DNA of 64,000 nt from PALSA-600 sp963842335 (GCA_963842335.1 CAWJGF010000028.1:62001-126000); one strand, 5' to 3'. Shown: positions 45,858 to 55,516, numbered from the stretch's first letter. Made by a program: numbers and translations. The notes: generated by a model from the sequence alone, not told the origin.

Positions 45858-46715
45858 CTAGTTGGCCAGTTTGGCAACGTTGTCGAGCGCGACACCGGAC
45901 GCATCTTCGAGTGACGCAAATCCGGCACGGTCGCACTCCTCGATCAACTCGATGCGAATACGGGCCGGCGCGTCCGGGTCGGCGAACAACACCGTGCCGA
46001 GCGCGACGTCCGTCGCGCCGCACGCGATCAGCTCGAGCGCATCGCGCCCGGACCGCACACCGCCCATGCCGACAATCGGCAACTGCGTCGCCCGCCGTGC
46101 GGCGAGGACCGCCGCAAGTGCGACCGGTTTGAGCGCAGGACCTGAGTACCCACCCGCTCCGCGCGCAAGCGTCGGCGCGAGTTGCGGGTCGAGCGCGACC
46201 CCGCGCAACGTGTTGACCAGGCTGACACCATCAGCGCCCGCAGCCTCGACGCTCCGGACGGTCTCCCCCAGATCCCAGGAATGCGGAGAAAGCTTGGCGT
46301 AGAGCGGCTTTGCGGTCGCATCCCGGCAGGCCGAGACGATCTCCGCCGCGGACTCCGGAGCCTCGTCGACGTTCGGGCAACTGAGGTTCAACTCGATGGC
46401 CGCGACTGCGTCGCCGCCGAGTTGCTCGCACGTCTCCGCGTAGTCGCGCGCAGTGAATCCGCCGACCGAGACCCAGATCGGAACGGCGATCGTGCTGGTC
46501 AACTGCGGCAGCGTTGTTGCGATGAAAGCATCGCGTCCGGGGTTGGCGAGCCCGATTGCGTTCAGCATTCCGAACTCGGTCTCGGCGATGCGCACTGGGC
46601 GATTCCCGGCGCGAGGCTCGGGCGTCACCGTCTTCGTCACGAAGGCGTCGAGCATCGACGCGACCTCGGCAGCGGTGAGCGCGTCGAGACAACCGCTCGC
46701 GTTCAGGAGGCGCAC
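45858..46715 (-). CDS. pyrD: Dihydroorotate dehydrogenase, class 1B catalytic subunit
   Basis: A 285-residue FMN enzyme oxidising dihydroorotate. Motifs are NASGCLDALTA at the N-terminus, NAIGLANPG, ELNLSCPNV with the active-site Cys, and MGGVRSGRDALELIACGA for the phosphate site. The GTG at 46715 overlaps pyrK by 13 nt. Pairing with pyrK shows NAD-linked class 1B. The start is short, but no better one is visible. It is the last pyr gene; pyrF is missing after it. Confidence 0.93.
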   Translation of the reverse strand: MRLLNASGCLDALTAAEVASMLDAFVTKTVTPEPRAGNRPVRIAETEFGMLNAIGLANPGRDAFIATTLPQLTSTIAVPIWVSVGGFTARDYAETCEQLGGDAVAAIELNLSCPNVDEAPESAAEIVSACRDATAKPLYAKLSPHSWDLGETVRSVEAAGADGVSLVNTLRGVALDPQLAPTLARGAGGYSGPALKPVALAAVLAARRATQLPIVGMGGVRSGRDALELIACGATDVALGTVLFADPDAPARIRIELIEECDRAGFASLEDASGVALDNVAKLAN

Positions 46716-47371
46716 AACACAGGTCCTTCCACACACAACCTCTTCAATTCGCCCTCGATCTCGACGACGCAGCCGTAACACGCGCCGTACCCGCAAGCCA
46801 TGGGCGCCTCCCAGGCGAGCTGCGCGGCAGGGGCGAGCGCGCGGATCGCCTCGAGCATGGGCTCGGGCCCGCACGCCAGCACATCGCGTCCGGGTGGCAT
46901 CGCGTCGGTGACGAGCACGGGATCGATCACGACCTCGGCGTTCGGGATGAGCACGGCGGCTTCCGCGTGGTACTCGGAGCGGAAGCCGAGCACGGCTGGT
47001 GGATGCTCGAGCGCCTCCGCGAGATACGGCAGTGGGGCGATTCCGATTCCGCCGCCGACGATCAGCGGGCGCGGCACGTCGCGCCGGAAGCCGTTGCCGA
47101 GCGGCCCGAGCACGTGCAGGCGGTCGCCCGGTGTGAGCGACGCGAGTGCACGCGTCCCCGGTCCGATCGGGTCGACGAGGAACGCAAGCTCCCTGCGCGG
47201 CGCGAGGCAGAGCGACATCGGCCGGGGCAGGACGCGTCCGGGCGCCTCGAGCATGAAGAACTGCCCCGGCGCGCCCGGGTCGAGCTGCCCCCGGTCGACG
47301 CGGATCAGCGCGTACGGGCCGAGCGCCTCGACCGCGGTGACGCTACGACGCTCGCGCCTGGGCTTCGACAT
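46703..47371 (-). CDS. pyrK: Dihydroorotate dehydrogenase electron-transfer subunit
   Basis: A 222-residue ferredoxin-reductase-like subunit. It shows the FAD-binding RPMSLC motif (RVLPRPMSLCLAPR), the NAD site VGGGIGIAPLPYLAEAL, and the 2Fe-2S cluster Cys set in CGYGACYGCVVEI and LKRLCVEGPV. It passes electrons from PyrD to NAD. The ATG at 47371 overlaps the carB end by 29 nt. The next gene is pyrD. Confidence 0.93.
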   Translation of the reverse strand: MSKPRRERRSVTAVEALGPYALIRVDRGQLDPGAPGQFFMLEAPGRVLPRPMSLCLAPRRELAFLVDPIGPGTRALASLTPGDRLHVLGPLGNGFRRDVPRPLIVGGGIGIAPLPYLAEALEHPPAVLGFRSEYHAEAAVLIPNAEVVIDPVLVTDAMPPGRDVLACGPEPMLEAIRALAPAAQLAWEAPMACGYGACYGCVVEIEGELKRLCVEGPVLCAS

Positions 47372-50294
47372 CGATCCGTTCCTGGAGCGACAATGCCGTC
47401 TCGGCGCGAGCGTTCGCGATCGCGTGCACGGCGGCTGCCGCGCCCGCGATCGTCGTGATGCACGGGATGCGGGCCGCAAGCGCGGCCTCACGGATCAGAT
47501 ACCCGTCGGAACGCGGGCCTGAGCCGCCCTCCGGCGTGTTCACGACGAGGTTGCAGCGGCCGCGGCGGAGCAAGTCGACCACGGTCGGGCCGTCACCGGC
47601 GGCCTTCACCTTCCGCACCTCGTCGACCTCCAGCCCGGCACTGCGGAGCGTGCGTGCCGTGCCGCCCGTGGCCACGAGCTGGAAGCCGAGCCCTGCGAGC
47701 GCGGCGGCGACCGGGACGGCGGACGCCTTGTCATCGTCGCGGACCGAGACGAAGACGACGCCGTCGTGAGGCAGAGACCGGCCGGCAGCGCGTTCGGCCT
47801 TCGCGAACGCGCTCGGGAAGTCGCTCGCACTGCCCATCACCTCTCCGGTCGCGCGCATCTCCGGGCCGAGCACCGGGTCGGCGCCCGGGAAGCGAGCGAA
47901 TGGCAGCACCGCCGCCTTGACGCTCACCTGGCGCGGCGGCCTTTCCGCCGGCAGCGCGAGGTCGGCCAGCTTTTCGCCGGCAGCGAGCCGGCACGCGGCC
48001 TCGACGAGGTTGATCCCGGTGGCTTTGGAGGCAAACGGAACGGTGCGCGAAGCGCGCGGATTCACCTCGAGCACGAAAACGGCCTCGTCGACGATTGCAA
48101 ACTGCACATTCAGGAGGCCGACCACGCCGAGTGCGGGACCGAGCCGCTTCACGATCGCCGCGATCTCGGCGGACGCGAGGCCGCTGAGCGACTGCGCAGG
48201 GAGCACGCAGGCCGAGTCACCGGAGTGGACGCCCGCCTCTTCGACGTGCTGCATGATCGCGCCGACGTACGTGCTCTCGCCGTCGCACAGCGCGTCGACG
48301 TCGATCTCGATCGCGCGTTCGAGGAAGCGGTCGACGAGCGTCGGGCCTTGCACGCCCTCGAACGCCGCGACGACCTGATCCTCGCTATGGCACACGCGCA
48401 TCGCGCGTCCGCCGAGGACATACGACGGCCGCACCAGTACCGGATAGCCGATCCGGTTGGCGATCGCGGTGGCCTCGATACCCGACCGCGCGATCCCCCA
48501 CTCGGGACAGCGAATGCCGAGCCCGGCCAACAGGCCGCCGAAGCGCTCGCGATCCTCGGCCAGGTCGACCGCGTCGAACGGCGTCCCGAGGATCCGGAAG
48601 CCGGCTGCCTCGATGCCGCGCGCGAGCTTCAAGGGCGTCTGGCCGCCGAACTGGATCACGACCCCTTCAGGCTGCTCGCGCTCGAGGATGCCGAGCACCG
48701 AGGGCAGGTCGAGAGGCTCGAAGTACAGGCGGTTCGACGTGTCGTAGTCCGTCGAGACGGTCTCGGGGTTGCAGTTGACCATCACCGCCTCGTAGCCAAG
48801 CGACCGAAACGTTTGTACGGCGTGGACGCAGCAGTAGTCGAACTCGATGCCCTGTCCGATCCGGTTCGGGCCAGAACCGAGGATGACCACACGCTTCGCG
48901 TCTCCCTCGGGTGTGGCCTCGTCCTGCTCGTCCCAGGTCGCGTAGAAATAGTTCGACTGAGCCTCGACTTCGCCCGCGCAGGAATCGATGCGGCGGTAGA
49001 CGGGCGGCTCGGCCTGCTGCCGCGCTTCCTCGGCTGCTAGCAACTCGAGCTCGCGCACGAACCACGGGTGCATGTTCTCGGGCTGCCAGTCGAAGTCGCC
49101 TTCGAGCCCGCGTTTCGCCTTCACGAATGCTTCGATGAAAGTGCGGCCGATTCCCATCGTCTCCCCGACGGACTTCATCTGGGTTCCGAGCGTCGTGTCG
49201 GCTCCGGCGAACTTCTCGAAGGCAAAGCGCGGGATCTTCACGACGACGTAGTCGAGTGTCGGCTCGAAGCTGGCCGGCGTCGTGCCGGTCAGGTCGTTCG
49301 GGATCTCATCCAGCGTGTAGCCGACGGCGAGCTTCGCTGCGACCTTGGCGATCGGGTAGCCGGTCGCCTTCGAGGCGAGTGCGGACGATCGGGAGACACG
49401 CGGGTTCATCTCGATCACGCGAATCGCACCGGTGGTGCGGTCACGCGCGAACTGGATGTTCGAGCCGCCGGTGTCGACTCCGACCGCGCGGATGACGCTG
49501 ATCGCGCTGTCGCGCAGCTCCTGATAGGCCTCGTCGGACAGCGTCATCTGCGGCGCGACTGTCACCGAGTCGCCCGTGTGCACGCCCATCGGATCGAGGT
49601 TCTCGATCGAGCAGACGATCACCGCGTTGTCGGCCCGGTCGCGTACGACTTCGAGCTCGAACTCGTCCCAGCCGCGCACCGACTCCTCGACGAGCACTTG
49701 GCCGATCGGAGACGCCTGCAACCCGCGCTCGACCTGGGCCTGCAACTCCGCGGCGGTGTCGACGAACCCGCCGCCGTGACCGCCGAGCGTGAACGCCGGC
49801 CGCACGACGGCGGGAAGCGAAACGCCGTGCAAGTCGTCGACCGAGGTGACGATGCGCGACGTCGGAACCTTCAGCCCGCACGCCTCGACGGTCTGCTTGA
49901 ACAGCTCCCGGTCTTCCGCCCTGTTGATCGCGTCGATCGACGCTCCGATCAACTCGATGCCGAGCTCGTCGAGGATGCCCGCACCGTCGAGCTCGCGCAC
50001 GATGTTCAGCGCCGTCCCGCCTCCCATCGTCGGCAGCAGTGCGTCGGGGCGCTCACGACGCAGCACGCCGGCGACGCCCTCGAGGTCGAGCGGCTCGAGA
50101 TAGGTGCGGTCGGCGAAGCCAGGGTCGGTCATGATCGTCGCCGGGTTCGAGTTGACGACGATCGTGCGGAAGCCGTCCTCTCGCAGGACCTTCAGCGCCT
50201 GGCAGCCGGCGTAGTCGAACTCGGCGGCCTGGCCGATCACGATCGGCCCCGAGCCGATCAGGCAGATCGATTCGATGTCGCTACGCCGGGGCAT
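47343..50294 (-). CDS. carB: Carbamoyl-phosphate synthase large subunit
   Basis: A 983-residue protein with two ATP-grasp halves. It starts SICLIGSGPIVIGQAAEFDY, repeats this in VVILGSGPNRIGQGIEFDY, and has EVNPRASR in the second half and EMNPRVSRSSALASKATG in the first. The C-terminal MGS-like allosteric domain (VFVSVRDDDK, LVATGGTARTLRSAG) is present. It is shorter than the usual 1060-1100 but not visibly broken. Its ATG overlaps the carA stop by 1 nt (TGATG). Confidence 0.97.
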   Translation of the reverse strand: MPRRSDIESICLIGSGPIVIGQAAEFDYAGCQALKVLREDGFRTIVVNSNPATIMTDPGFADRTYLEPLDLEGVAGVLRRERPDALLPTMGGGTALNIVRELDGAGILDELGIELIGASIDAINRAEDRELFKQTVEACGLKVPTSRIVTSVDDLHGVSLPAVVRPAFTLGGHGGGFVDTAAELQAQVERGLQASPIGQVLVEESVRGWDEFELEVVRDRADNAVIVCSIENLDPMGVHTGDSVTVAPQMTLSDEAYQELRDSAISVIRAVGVDTGGSNIQFARDRTTGAIRVIEMNPRVSRSSALASKATGYPIAKVAAKLAVGYTLDEIPNDLTGTTPASFEPTLDYVVVKIPRFAFEKFAGADTTLGTQMKSVGETMGIGRTFIEAFVKAKRGLEGDFDWQPENMHPWFVRELELLAAEEARQQAEPPVYRRIDSCAGEVEAQSNYFYATWDEQDEATPEGDAKRVVILGSGPNRIGQGIEFDYCCVHAVQTFRSLGYEAVMVNCNPETVSTDYDTSNRLYFEPLDLPSVLGILEREQPEGVVIQFGGQTPLKLARGIEAAGFRILGTPFDAVDLAEDRERFGGLLAGLGIRCPEWGIARSGIEATAIANRIGYPVLVRPSYVLGGRAMRVCHSEDQVVAAFEGVQGPTLVDRFLERAIEIDVDALCDGESTYVGAIMQHVEEAGVHSGDSACVLPAQSLSGLASAEIAAIVKRLGPALGVVGLLNVQFAIVDEAVFVLEVNPRASRTVPFASKATGINLVEAACRLAAGEKLADLALPAERPPRQVSVKAAVLPFARFPGADPVLGPEMRATGEVMGSASDFPSAFAKAERAAGRSLPHDGVVFVSVRDDDKASAVPVAAALAGLGFQLVATGGTARTLRSAGLEVDEVRKVKAAGDGPTVVDLLRRGRCNLVVNTPEGGSGPRSDGYLIREAALAARIPCITTIAGAAAAVHAIANARAETALSLQERIDVEAQARAS

Positions 50295-51331
50295 CAGGCT
50301 GCCGCCTTCAACCCGTCGACCCAGCCGGCGATGATCGTGGCTGCGTCGTGCGGGCCCGGCGCGGCCTCGGGATGGAACTGGGCCGAGCGCGCTCGTAGCT
50401 CCGGGTAGTCGAGTCCCTCGACTGTGCCGTCGTAGAGCGAGGTGTGCGTCACGCCCGCGTCATCGCTCGCTGCGACGGCAAAGCCGTGGTTCTGCGAGGT
50501 GACGAGCACGCTGCGGGAACGGTGGTCGAGCACCGGGTGGTTGGCACCGCGGTGACCGAACGGCAACTTGAAAGTGGTGCGGCCCGCGGCGAGCGCGAGC
50601 AACTGGTGGCCCAGACAGACTCCGAGCACGGACGTGCGGCCGAGCAGGTCGCCGAGTGTCTTCGTCTCGTCGACGAGGGGCGCAGGATCGCCGGGGCCGG
50701 GTGACAACAACACGCCGTCGTACGCGGCGAGCGAGTCGACGTCGACATCGTGCGGGAAGACGTCGACCGCAGCGCCGTTCGCTGCGAGCCGACGCAGGAT
50801 CGAGCGCTTGCAGCCGTAGTCGACCACGGCCACGCGCACCGCGCCCGCGCTCGCGAAGGTGTAGCGATCCTTCGTCGAGACGCCCGCAACGAGGGCAGCA
50901 CCGGCCATCTCAGGCTGCGCTCGCACCGCCGAGACGACTTCCTCGACGTCGGACTCGCCCGTGACTGCCGCGGCGCGCATCGCGCCCTCCTCGCGCAGGT
51001 GCAGCACGAGCGAGCGCGTGTCGATCCCGGTGAGGCCGACGATCCCGTGCTCATGAAGCCAGTCGGTCCACTGCGGACCACGGGCTTCGCGCATCACGAT
51101 CGCCTTTGCGTGCGACCGCGGGGACTCGCTCCGCGCCTGGTCGATGCCGTAGTTGCCCACCATCGGAGCCGTGAAGCAGACGATCTGACCCTCGAAGCTC
51201 GGGTCGGTGGCGACTTCCTGATAGCCGCTCATCGATGTCGTGAAGACCGCTTCGCCGAAGGCAAACCCCTCGGCGCCGACCGATTCTCCGGCAAAGACGG
51301 TGCCGTCCTCGAGGACGAGCGATGCGATCAC
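50294..51331 (-). CDS. carA: Carbamoyl-phosphate synthase small subunit (glutamine amidotransferase)
   Basis: A 345-residue glutaminase subunit starting at a GTG (51331) that overlaps the pyrC stop (GTGA). The N-terminal part opens SLVLEDGTVFAGESVGAEG and GEAVFTTSMSGYQE. The class I amidotransferase triad is Cys in GVCLGHQLLALAAG and His/Glu in QFHPEAAPGPHD. It supplies ammonia to CarB. Upstream in-frame extensions lie in pyrC and are Arg-rich shadow. Confidence 0.96.
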   Translation of the reverse strand: MIASLVLEDGTVFAGESVGAEGFAFGEAVFTTSMSGYQEVATDPSFEGQIVCFTAPMVGNYGIDQARSESPRSHAKAIVMREARGPQWTDWLHEHGIVGLTGIDTRSLVLHLREEGAMRAAAVTGESDVEEVVSAVRAQPEMAGAALVAGVSTKDRYTFASAGAVRVAVVDYGCKRSILRRLAANGAAVDVFPHDVDVDSLAAYDGVLLSPGPGDPAPLVDETKTLGDLLGRTSVLGVCLGHQLLALAAGRTTFKLPFGHRGANHPVLDHRSRSVLVTSQNHGFAVAASDDAGVTHTSLYDGTVEGLDYPELRARSAQFHPEAAPGPHDAATIIAGWVDGLKAAA

Positions 51332-52641
51332 GATTCGTGGCCTGACTCGTACACCGTGCGTCCGGCGGCAACGGTCAACTCGATCCGGCTGCGCAGCCGC
51401 TTGCCGAGGAGCCACGAGTTCGCGGAGCGCGAGTGGAAGGTAGATGCCTTGACGCGCCAACTGCCCGAGGCGTCGATCAGAGTGAGGTTCGCCTGAACGC
51501 CGACAGCGACGCGCGGCCGCTCGAGCCCGAAGATTCTCGCCGGGCCGGCCGACATTCGCTGCAGCACCGTCTCGAGCGACAGGATCCCTGGCTCGACGAG
51601 GTTCGTGTAGAGCGAAGCGAAGGCGGTTTCGAGGCCGGTGACACCGAACGGCGCCGCCTCGAACGGAACATCTTTCTCCTCCGGCGCGTGCGGAGCATGG
51701 TCGGTTGCGATCGCAGCGATCGTGCCGTCGCGAATCGCATCGAGCAAGGCGGTGCGATCGTCTTCGCTTCGAAGCGGCGGGTTCATCTTCATGTTGGCGT
51801 CGAGCGTGCGGATCGCTTCGTCGGTGAGGCACAGGTGATGCGGTGTCGCTTCCGCGCTGGCGCGCACACCGGCTACGTGCGCCCGCCGCAGATGGTCGAC
51901 CGACTCGCGCGCCGACAGGTGCATCAGATGCACGGCCTGGCCGGTCTCACCTGCGAGCTCGAGGTCGCGCGCAACCATCAGGCTTTCGCCGAGCGAGGGC
52001 CAGCCACCGAGGCCGAGCTCGGCAGCGATCGCGCCTGCGTGGGCATGGCCGCCGTGTGTGAGCGTCGCCTCCTCGCAATGCACCGCGATCATGCGACCGG
52101 TGACGGCGTTGTACTGGAGCGCCCGTCGCATCACTCCGGCAGCCGCGACCGGCCGGCCGTCGTCGGTGAATCCGGCGGCGCCTGCATCGGCGAGCGCCCC
52201 CATCTCCGTCAGCTCGGCACCGTCCTGTCCTTTCGTGATCGCCGCCATGAACCCGACGGGCACACGCGCCTGTGACTCGGCACGTGCGCGCAAGCTGCGC
52301 AGGACGTCGGGATCGTCGACGACGGGATCGGTGTTCGGGATCGCGAGGATCGCGCAGTAGCCGCCCGCCGCCGCAGCGGCGGTGCCGCTCTCGATCGTCT
52401 CCTCGTCCTCGCGTCCCGGCGTTCGCAAATGCACATGCGGGTCGATGAACGCCGGGACGAGAAGCTTGCCGGCGCCCTCGACAACGCGGTGCTCGTTCGT
52501 GTCGAGATCGAGGCCAATCTGTGCGATCACACCGCGGTCGATACGCACGTCGAGGATCGAGTCGACGCCTTCGACCGGATCGACGACGCGTGCACCGCGG
52601 ATCACGAGGTTGTCGGTGCCCGTGCGTCCGGCGAGCATCAC
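51328..52641 (-). CDS. pyrC: Dihydroorotase
   Basis: A 437-residue amidohydrolase of the long (type I) class. Metal-site motifs are DPHVHLRTPGREDEET and IATDHAPHAPEEK, with the intermediate Asp/Lys/His pattern (AVHCEE, PHHLCLTDEA) intact. It cyclises carbamoyl-aspartate. The start GTG overlaps the pyrB stop (GTGA), and the stop overlaps carA in the same way. Confidence 0.96.
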   Translation of the reverse strand: MMLAGRTGTDNLVIRGARVVDPVEGVDSILDVRIDRGVIAQIGLDLDTNEHRVVEGAGKLLVPAFIDPHVHLRTPGREDEETIESGTAAAAAGGYCAILAIPNTDPVVDDPDVLRSLRARAESQARVPVGFMAAITKGQDGAELTEMGALADAGAAGFTDDGRPVAAAGVMRRALQYNAVTGRMIAVHCEEATLTHGGHAHAGAIAAELGLGGWPSLGESLMVARDLELAGETGQAVHLMHLSARESVDHLRRAHVAGVRASAEATPHHLCLTDEAIRTLDANMKMNPPLRSEDDRTALLDAIRDGTIAAIATDHAPHAPEEKDVPFEAAPFGVTGLETAFASLYTNLVEPGILSLETVLQRMSAGPARIFGLERPRVAVGVQANLTLIDASGSWRVKASTFHSRSANSWLLGKRLRSRIELTVAAGRTVYESGHES

Positions 52642-53612
52642 GCCACCCCGACCGCGGTCTCGACGGCGACCGGACCGGTCGTGAGGAGGTCGTAGAGCAC
52701 GGCCATTCGGACGATCAGCCCGGCCCGCACCTGATCGACGACGAGCGAGGCGTCCGAGTCGGCCACGCGCGCATCGATCTCGACGCCGCGGTTCATCGGG
52801 CCTGGGTGCATCACGCGCTGGCCGTCCCGCAGCCGTGCGGGAGTGATTCCCCAGCGGCTCGTGTACTCGCGGAGCGACGGGACGAAGTTCGCACCCTCGA
52901 GCATCCGCTCCCGCTGCATCCGCAGGACGTACACCACGTCGGCGTCAGCGATCGCGGAGATGTCGTGTGAGGTCTCCGCAAGCCCGACTGGAAGAAGCGC
53001 CGGCGGGCCGACGAGGATCGATTCGGCGCCGACCAGGTGCAGCGCCTGGACGAGTGAGCGCGCAACCCGGGAGTGGATCACGTCGCCGACGATCGCCACC
53101 TGCAGGCCCTCGAGCCTGCCGAACGCCTCCTGGATCGTGTGCAGATCGAGCAGCGCCTGGGTTGGGTGCTGATGCTTCCCATCGCCGGCGTTCACCACGC
53201 GTGCGTCCGTCAGCCCGGCGACGAAGTGCGCAGCGCCGACCTCGGGATGCCGCAGGACGATCACGTCGGGGTCGTAGGCCGAGAGCGTCAATGCCGTGTC
53301 TTTGAGCGATTCGCCCTTGTCGACCGACGAGCCCGACGACTTCAAGGTCATCGTGTCGGCCGAGAGCCGTTTGGCGGCGAGCTCGAACGACGACGAGGTC
53401 CGAGTCGACGACTCGTAGAAGACGTTCAGGACGAGTCGGCCGCGGAGCGTCGGCAGCTTCTTGTTCTCACGCGCCTGCGTCTGCGCGAACGAGCGCGCGA
53501 TGGCGAGCAGACGGTCGACGTCGGCACGCGACAGGTCGGCGATCGACAGCAGGTGGCGGCGTTCCTGGGACGGAGGCCGCAGCTCGCCGCCGACGACGCG
53601 GAGATCAGTCAC
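52638..53612 (-). CDS. pyrB: Aspartate carbamoyltransferase catalytic subunit
   Basis: A 324-residue transferase starting at GTG. Carbamoyl-phosphate loop FYESSTRTSSSFELAAKRL and the 80s-type loop (SSVDKGESLKDT) are intact, as are VNAGDGKHQHPTQALLD and HPGPMNRGVEI. No pyrI is seen, as usual in actinobacteria. It overlaps pyrR by 8 nt. Confidence 0.97.
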   Translation of the reverse strand: MTDLRVVGGELRPPSQERRHLLSIADLSRADVDRLLAIARSFAQTQARENKKLPTLRGRLVLNVFYESSTRTSSSFELAAKRLSADTMTLKSSGSSVDKGESLKDTALTLSAYDPDVIVLRHPEVGAAHFVAGLTDARVVNAGDGKHQHPTQALLDLHTIQEAFGRLEGLQVAIVGDVIHSRVARSLVQALHLVGAESILVGPPALLPVGLAETSHDISAIADADVVYVLRMQRERMLEGANFVPSLREYTSRWGITPARLRDGQRVMHPGPMNRGVEIDARVADSDASLVVDQVRAGLIVRMAVLYDLLTTGPVAVETAVGVA

Positions 53613-54198
53613 GGTCCGTCTCTCCCGGTTCGGACACGAGCGTCACCCGGTCGACCTCGTCGATCTCGACGAGCTCGACCTGGACGCGCTCGCCGCGCGT
53701 CGTCGGCAGGTTCTTGCCGACATAGTCCGGGCGAATCGGCAGCTCGCGATGTCCGCGGTCGGCGATCACCGCCAGCTGCACGCGCTCCGGGCGCCCGTAC
53801 TCGAAGAGGGCGTCGATCGCGGCGCGGATGGTGCGGCCTGTGTAGAGGACATCGTCGACGAGAATGACAGTGCGGCCCTCGAGCTCGAAGTCGAGCTTCG
53901 TGTCGCGCACAAGCGGCTGTGGACGGCGGGGCGGCTGTCCGGCGCGCACGTGGACGTCGTCGCGATGAAAGGTGATGTCGAGCTGGCCGAGCGCGATCTC
54001 CTCGTTGGAGCGCTCCTCGATCAGGTGGCGAAGGCGCTGCGCGATGGGAACGCCGCGGGTGTGGATACCGACCAGGGCGACGCGCTCTAGGTCGGCGTTC
54101 CGCTCGATGATCTCGTGCGCGATTCGCGACAGGGTGCGTCGCATCGCGTCCTCGTCCAGGAGAACCACGTGCGCCGATGTGACGGCAGAGTGAGACAT
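53605..54198 (-). CDS. pyrR: PyrR bifunctional regulator/uracil phosphoribosyltransferase
   Basis: A 197-residue protein. The PRPP motif is VILVDDVLYTGRTIRAA near residue 112, with the N-terminal helix DEDAMRRTLSRIAHEIIERN and VGIHTRGVPIAQRL. It binds UMP/UTP and a specific mRNA hairpin to switch off the operon, and converts uracil to UMP. A matching hairpin lies directly before its start, so the gene probably represses its own translation. Confidence 0.96.
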   Translation of the reverse strand: MSHSAVTSAHVVLLDEDAMRRTLSRIAHEIIERNADLERVALVGIHTRGVPIAQRLRHLIEERSNEEIALGQLDITFHRDDVHVRAGQPPRRPQPLVRDTKLDFELEGRTVILVDDVLYTGRTIRAAIDALFEYGRPERVQLAVIADRGHRELPIRPDYVGKNLPTTRGERVQVELVEIDEVDRVTLVSEPGETDRD

Positions 54199-54202
54199 TC
54201 GA

Positions 54203-54235
54203 CTCCTTTCCGGCCTCGCTGGACCGGGTTAAAGG
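54203..54235 (-). promoter_or_regulatory. PyrR-binding hairpin masking the pyrR ribosome-binding site
   Basis: The leader RNA (minus strand) reads CCUUUAACCCGG, then UCCAGCGAGG, then CCGGAAAGGAG. The loop part GGUCCAGCGAGGCC matches the known PyrR-binding consensus ARUCCNGNGAGGYU at 12 of 14 positions. The upper stem is CCGG/CCGG (54210-54213 with 54224-54227); a lower stem CCUUU/AAAGG (54231-54235 with 54205-54209) ties up part of the Shine-Dalgarno AAGGAG. The ATG follows about 5 nt later. This fits translational repression as shown in mycobacteria. Confidence 0.88.
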
Positions 54236-54295
54236 GGGCGGTGCGGTTGGGAGTGTAGGCAAACGGCTCGGACGACGGAGTAGGGTCCGCGGCGG

Positions 54296-55516
54296 ATGGC
54301 GTCGCTTCTCACCGAAGAGCTGCTCACCCGGTACGCCCGTCTCGTCGTCGAGACCGGAGCGAATATCCAGCGTGGCCAGGTGGTCTGGATCATCGCCGAG
54401 CCGGGGGCGGCCCCGCTCGCGCGGGCAATCGCCGCCGCGGCATACGACCGGGGCGCCCGCTTCGTCGATCCCTGGTACTTCGATCCCGAGGTGAAGCGAA
54501 TCCGGCTGGAGCGCGCCGCCGCGGACTCGCTCGACTTCGTGCCGCCCTGGTACGGCCGCCGTCTGCTCTCGGTCGGGGAGCAGCACGGCTCACGCATCTC
54601 GATCACACCGATCGTCCCGCCCGGCTTGCTCGACGGGATCGATCCCGCCCGGGCCGGCCTCGATCAGCTGCCGGCGAGCCGCGAGACCTTCGATGTGATC
54701 AACGCGCGGACGACGAACTGGTGCGTCGTGCCCTGGCCGACACCCGCGTGGGCGCGGCTCGTTCGTCCGGACCTGGACGACGAAGCCGCAATGGCGGCGC
54801 TCTGGGAACAGCTCGTCTTCGTGCTCCGTCTGGACGAGCCCGACCCGTCGGCCGCGTGGCGCGAGCGCGCCAAGCAGCTCCACGAGGCCGGCCGCCGTCT
54901 GGACGCGCACGGGTTCGACTCCTTGCATTTCGAGGGTCCGGGCACTGACTTGAACGTCGGCCTCCTGCCCACTTCCCGCTTCTCGTCGGAGCAGCCCGGC
55001 ATGCAGACCGTCGACGGCGTCATCCATCTCCCGAACCTCCCGAGCGAGGAGATCTCCTCGGCGCCTGACCCTCTGCGGGTCGACGGCGTCGTCACGGCCA
55101 CAAAGCCGCTCGACGTCTCGGGCACGGTCGTCGAGGACCTGCGAGTGCGCTTCGAAGCGGGTCGCGCCGTCGAGATCGAGGGCGTGAACGCCGAGGCGCT
55201 GCGGAGCCGGTGCGCTTCCGACGACGGCGCGGCGCGGCTCGGCGAGGTCGCGCTGGTCGATCGCGAGGGGCGCATCGGGCAAACCGGGACGGTGTTCTTC
55301 AACACGCTGCTGGACGAGAACGCCGCGAGCCACCTCGCGTTCGGCAACGCCTATGCCGTGTCGGTCGGCGAGGCAGATCGGGGGCGCATCAACACGAGCT
55401 CGATCCACGTCGACTTCATGATCGGCTCGAACGACGTCAGGGTCACGGGCGTGAAGGCCGACGGCGGCCGGATCCCCGTCCTGAGCGACGGCTCCTGGCA
55501 GGTGCCGGCCCCGTAG
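54296..55516 (+). CDS. M29-family aminopeptidase
   Basis: A 406-residue thermophilic-metallopeptidase family enzyme (PepS/AmpT-like). Family features are RYARLVVETGANIQRGQVVW at the start, DLNVGLLPTSRF, the metal-site segment HLPNLPSEEISSAPDP and the later HLAFGNAYAVS and IHVDFMIGS. Metal ligands Glu, Glu, His, Tyr, His and Asp look intact. It is divergent from pyrR across 97 bp. Cytosolic peptide trimming is the usual role. Confidence 0.92.
   Translation: MASLLTEELLTRYARLVVETGANIQRGQVVWIIAEPGAAPLARAIAAAAYDRGARFVDPWYFDPEVKRIRLERAAADSLDFVPPWYGRRLLSVGEQHGSRISITPIVPPGLLDGIDPARAGLDQLPASRETFDVINARTTNWCVVPWPTPAWARLVRPDLDDEAAMAALWEQLVFVLRLDEPDPSAAWRERAKQLHEAGRRLDAHGFDSLHFEGPGTDLNVGLLPTSRFSSEQPGMQTVDGVIHLPNLPSEEISSAPDPLRVDGVVTATKPLDVSGTVVEDLRVRFEAGRAVEIEGVNAEALRSRCASDDGAARLGEVALVDREGRIGQTGTVFFNTLLDENAASHLAFGNAYAVSVGEADRGRINTSSIHVDFMIGSNDVRVTGVKADGGRIPVLSDGSWQVPAP

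Noticed and set aside
46703..46715. pyrD starting at a CTG overlapping the pyrK stop (CTGA)
   Set aside because: The CTG is in frame, but the GTG three codons upstream is a canonical start that keeps more of the first beta strand, so I did not count it with the non-canonical starts.
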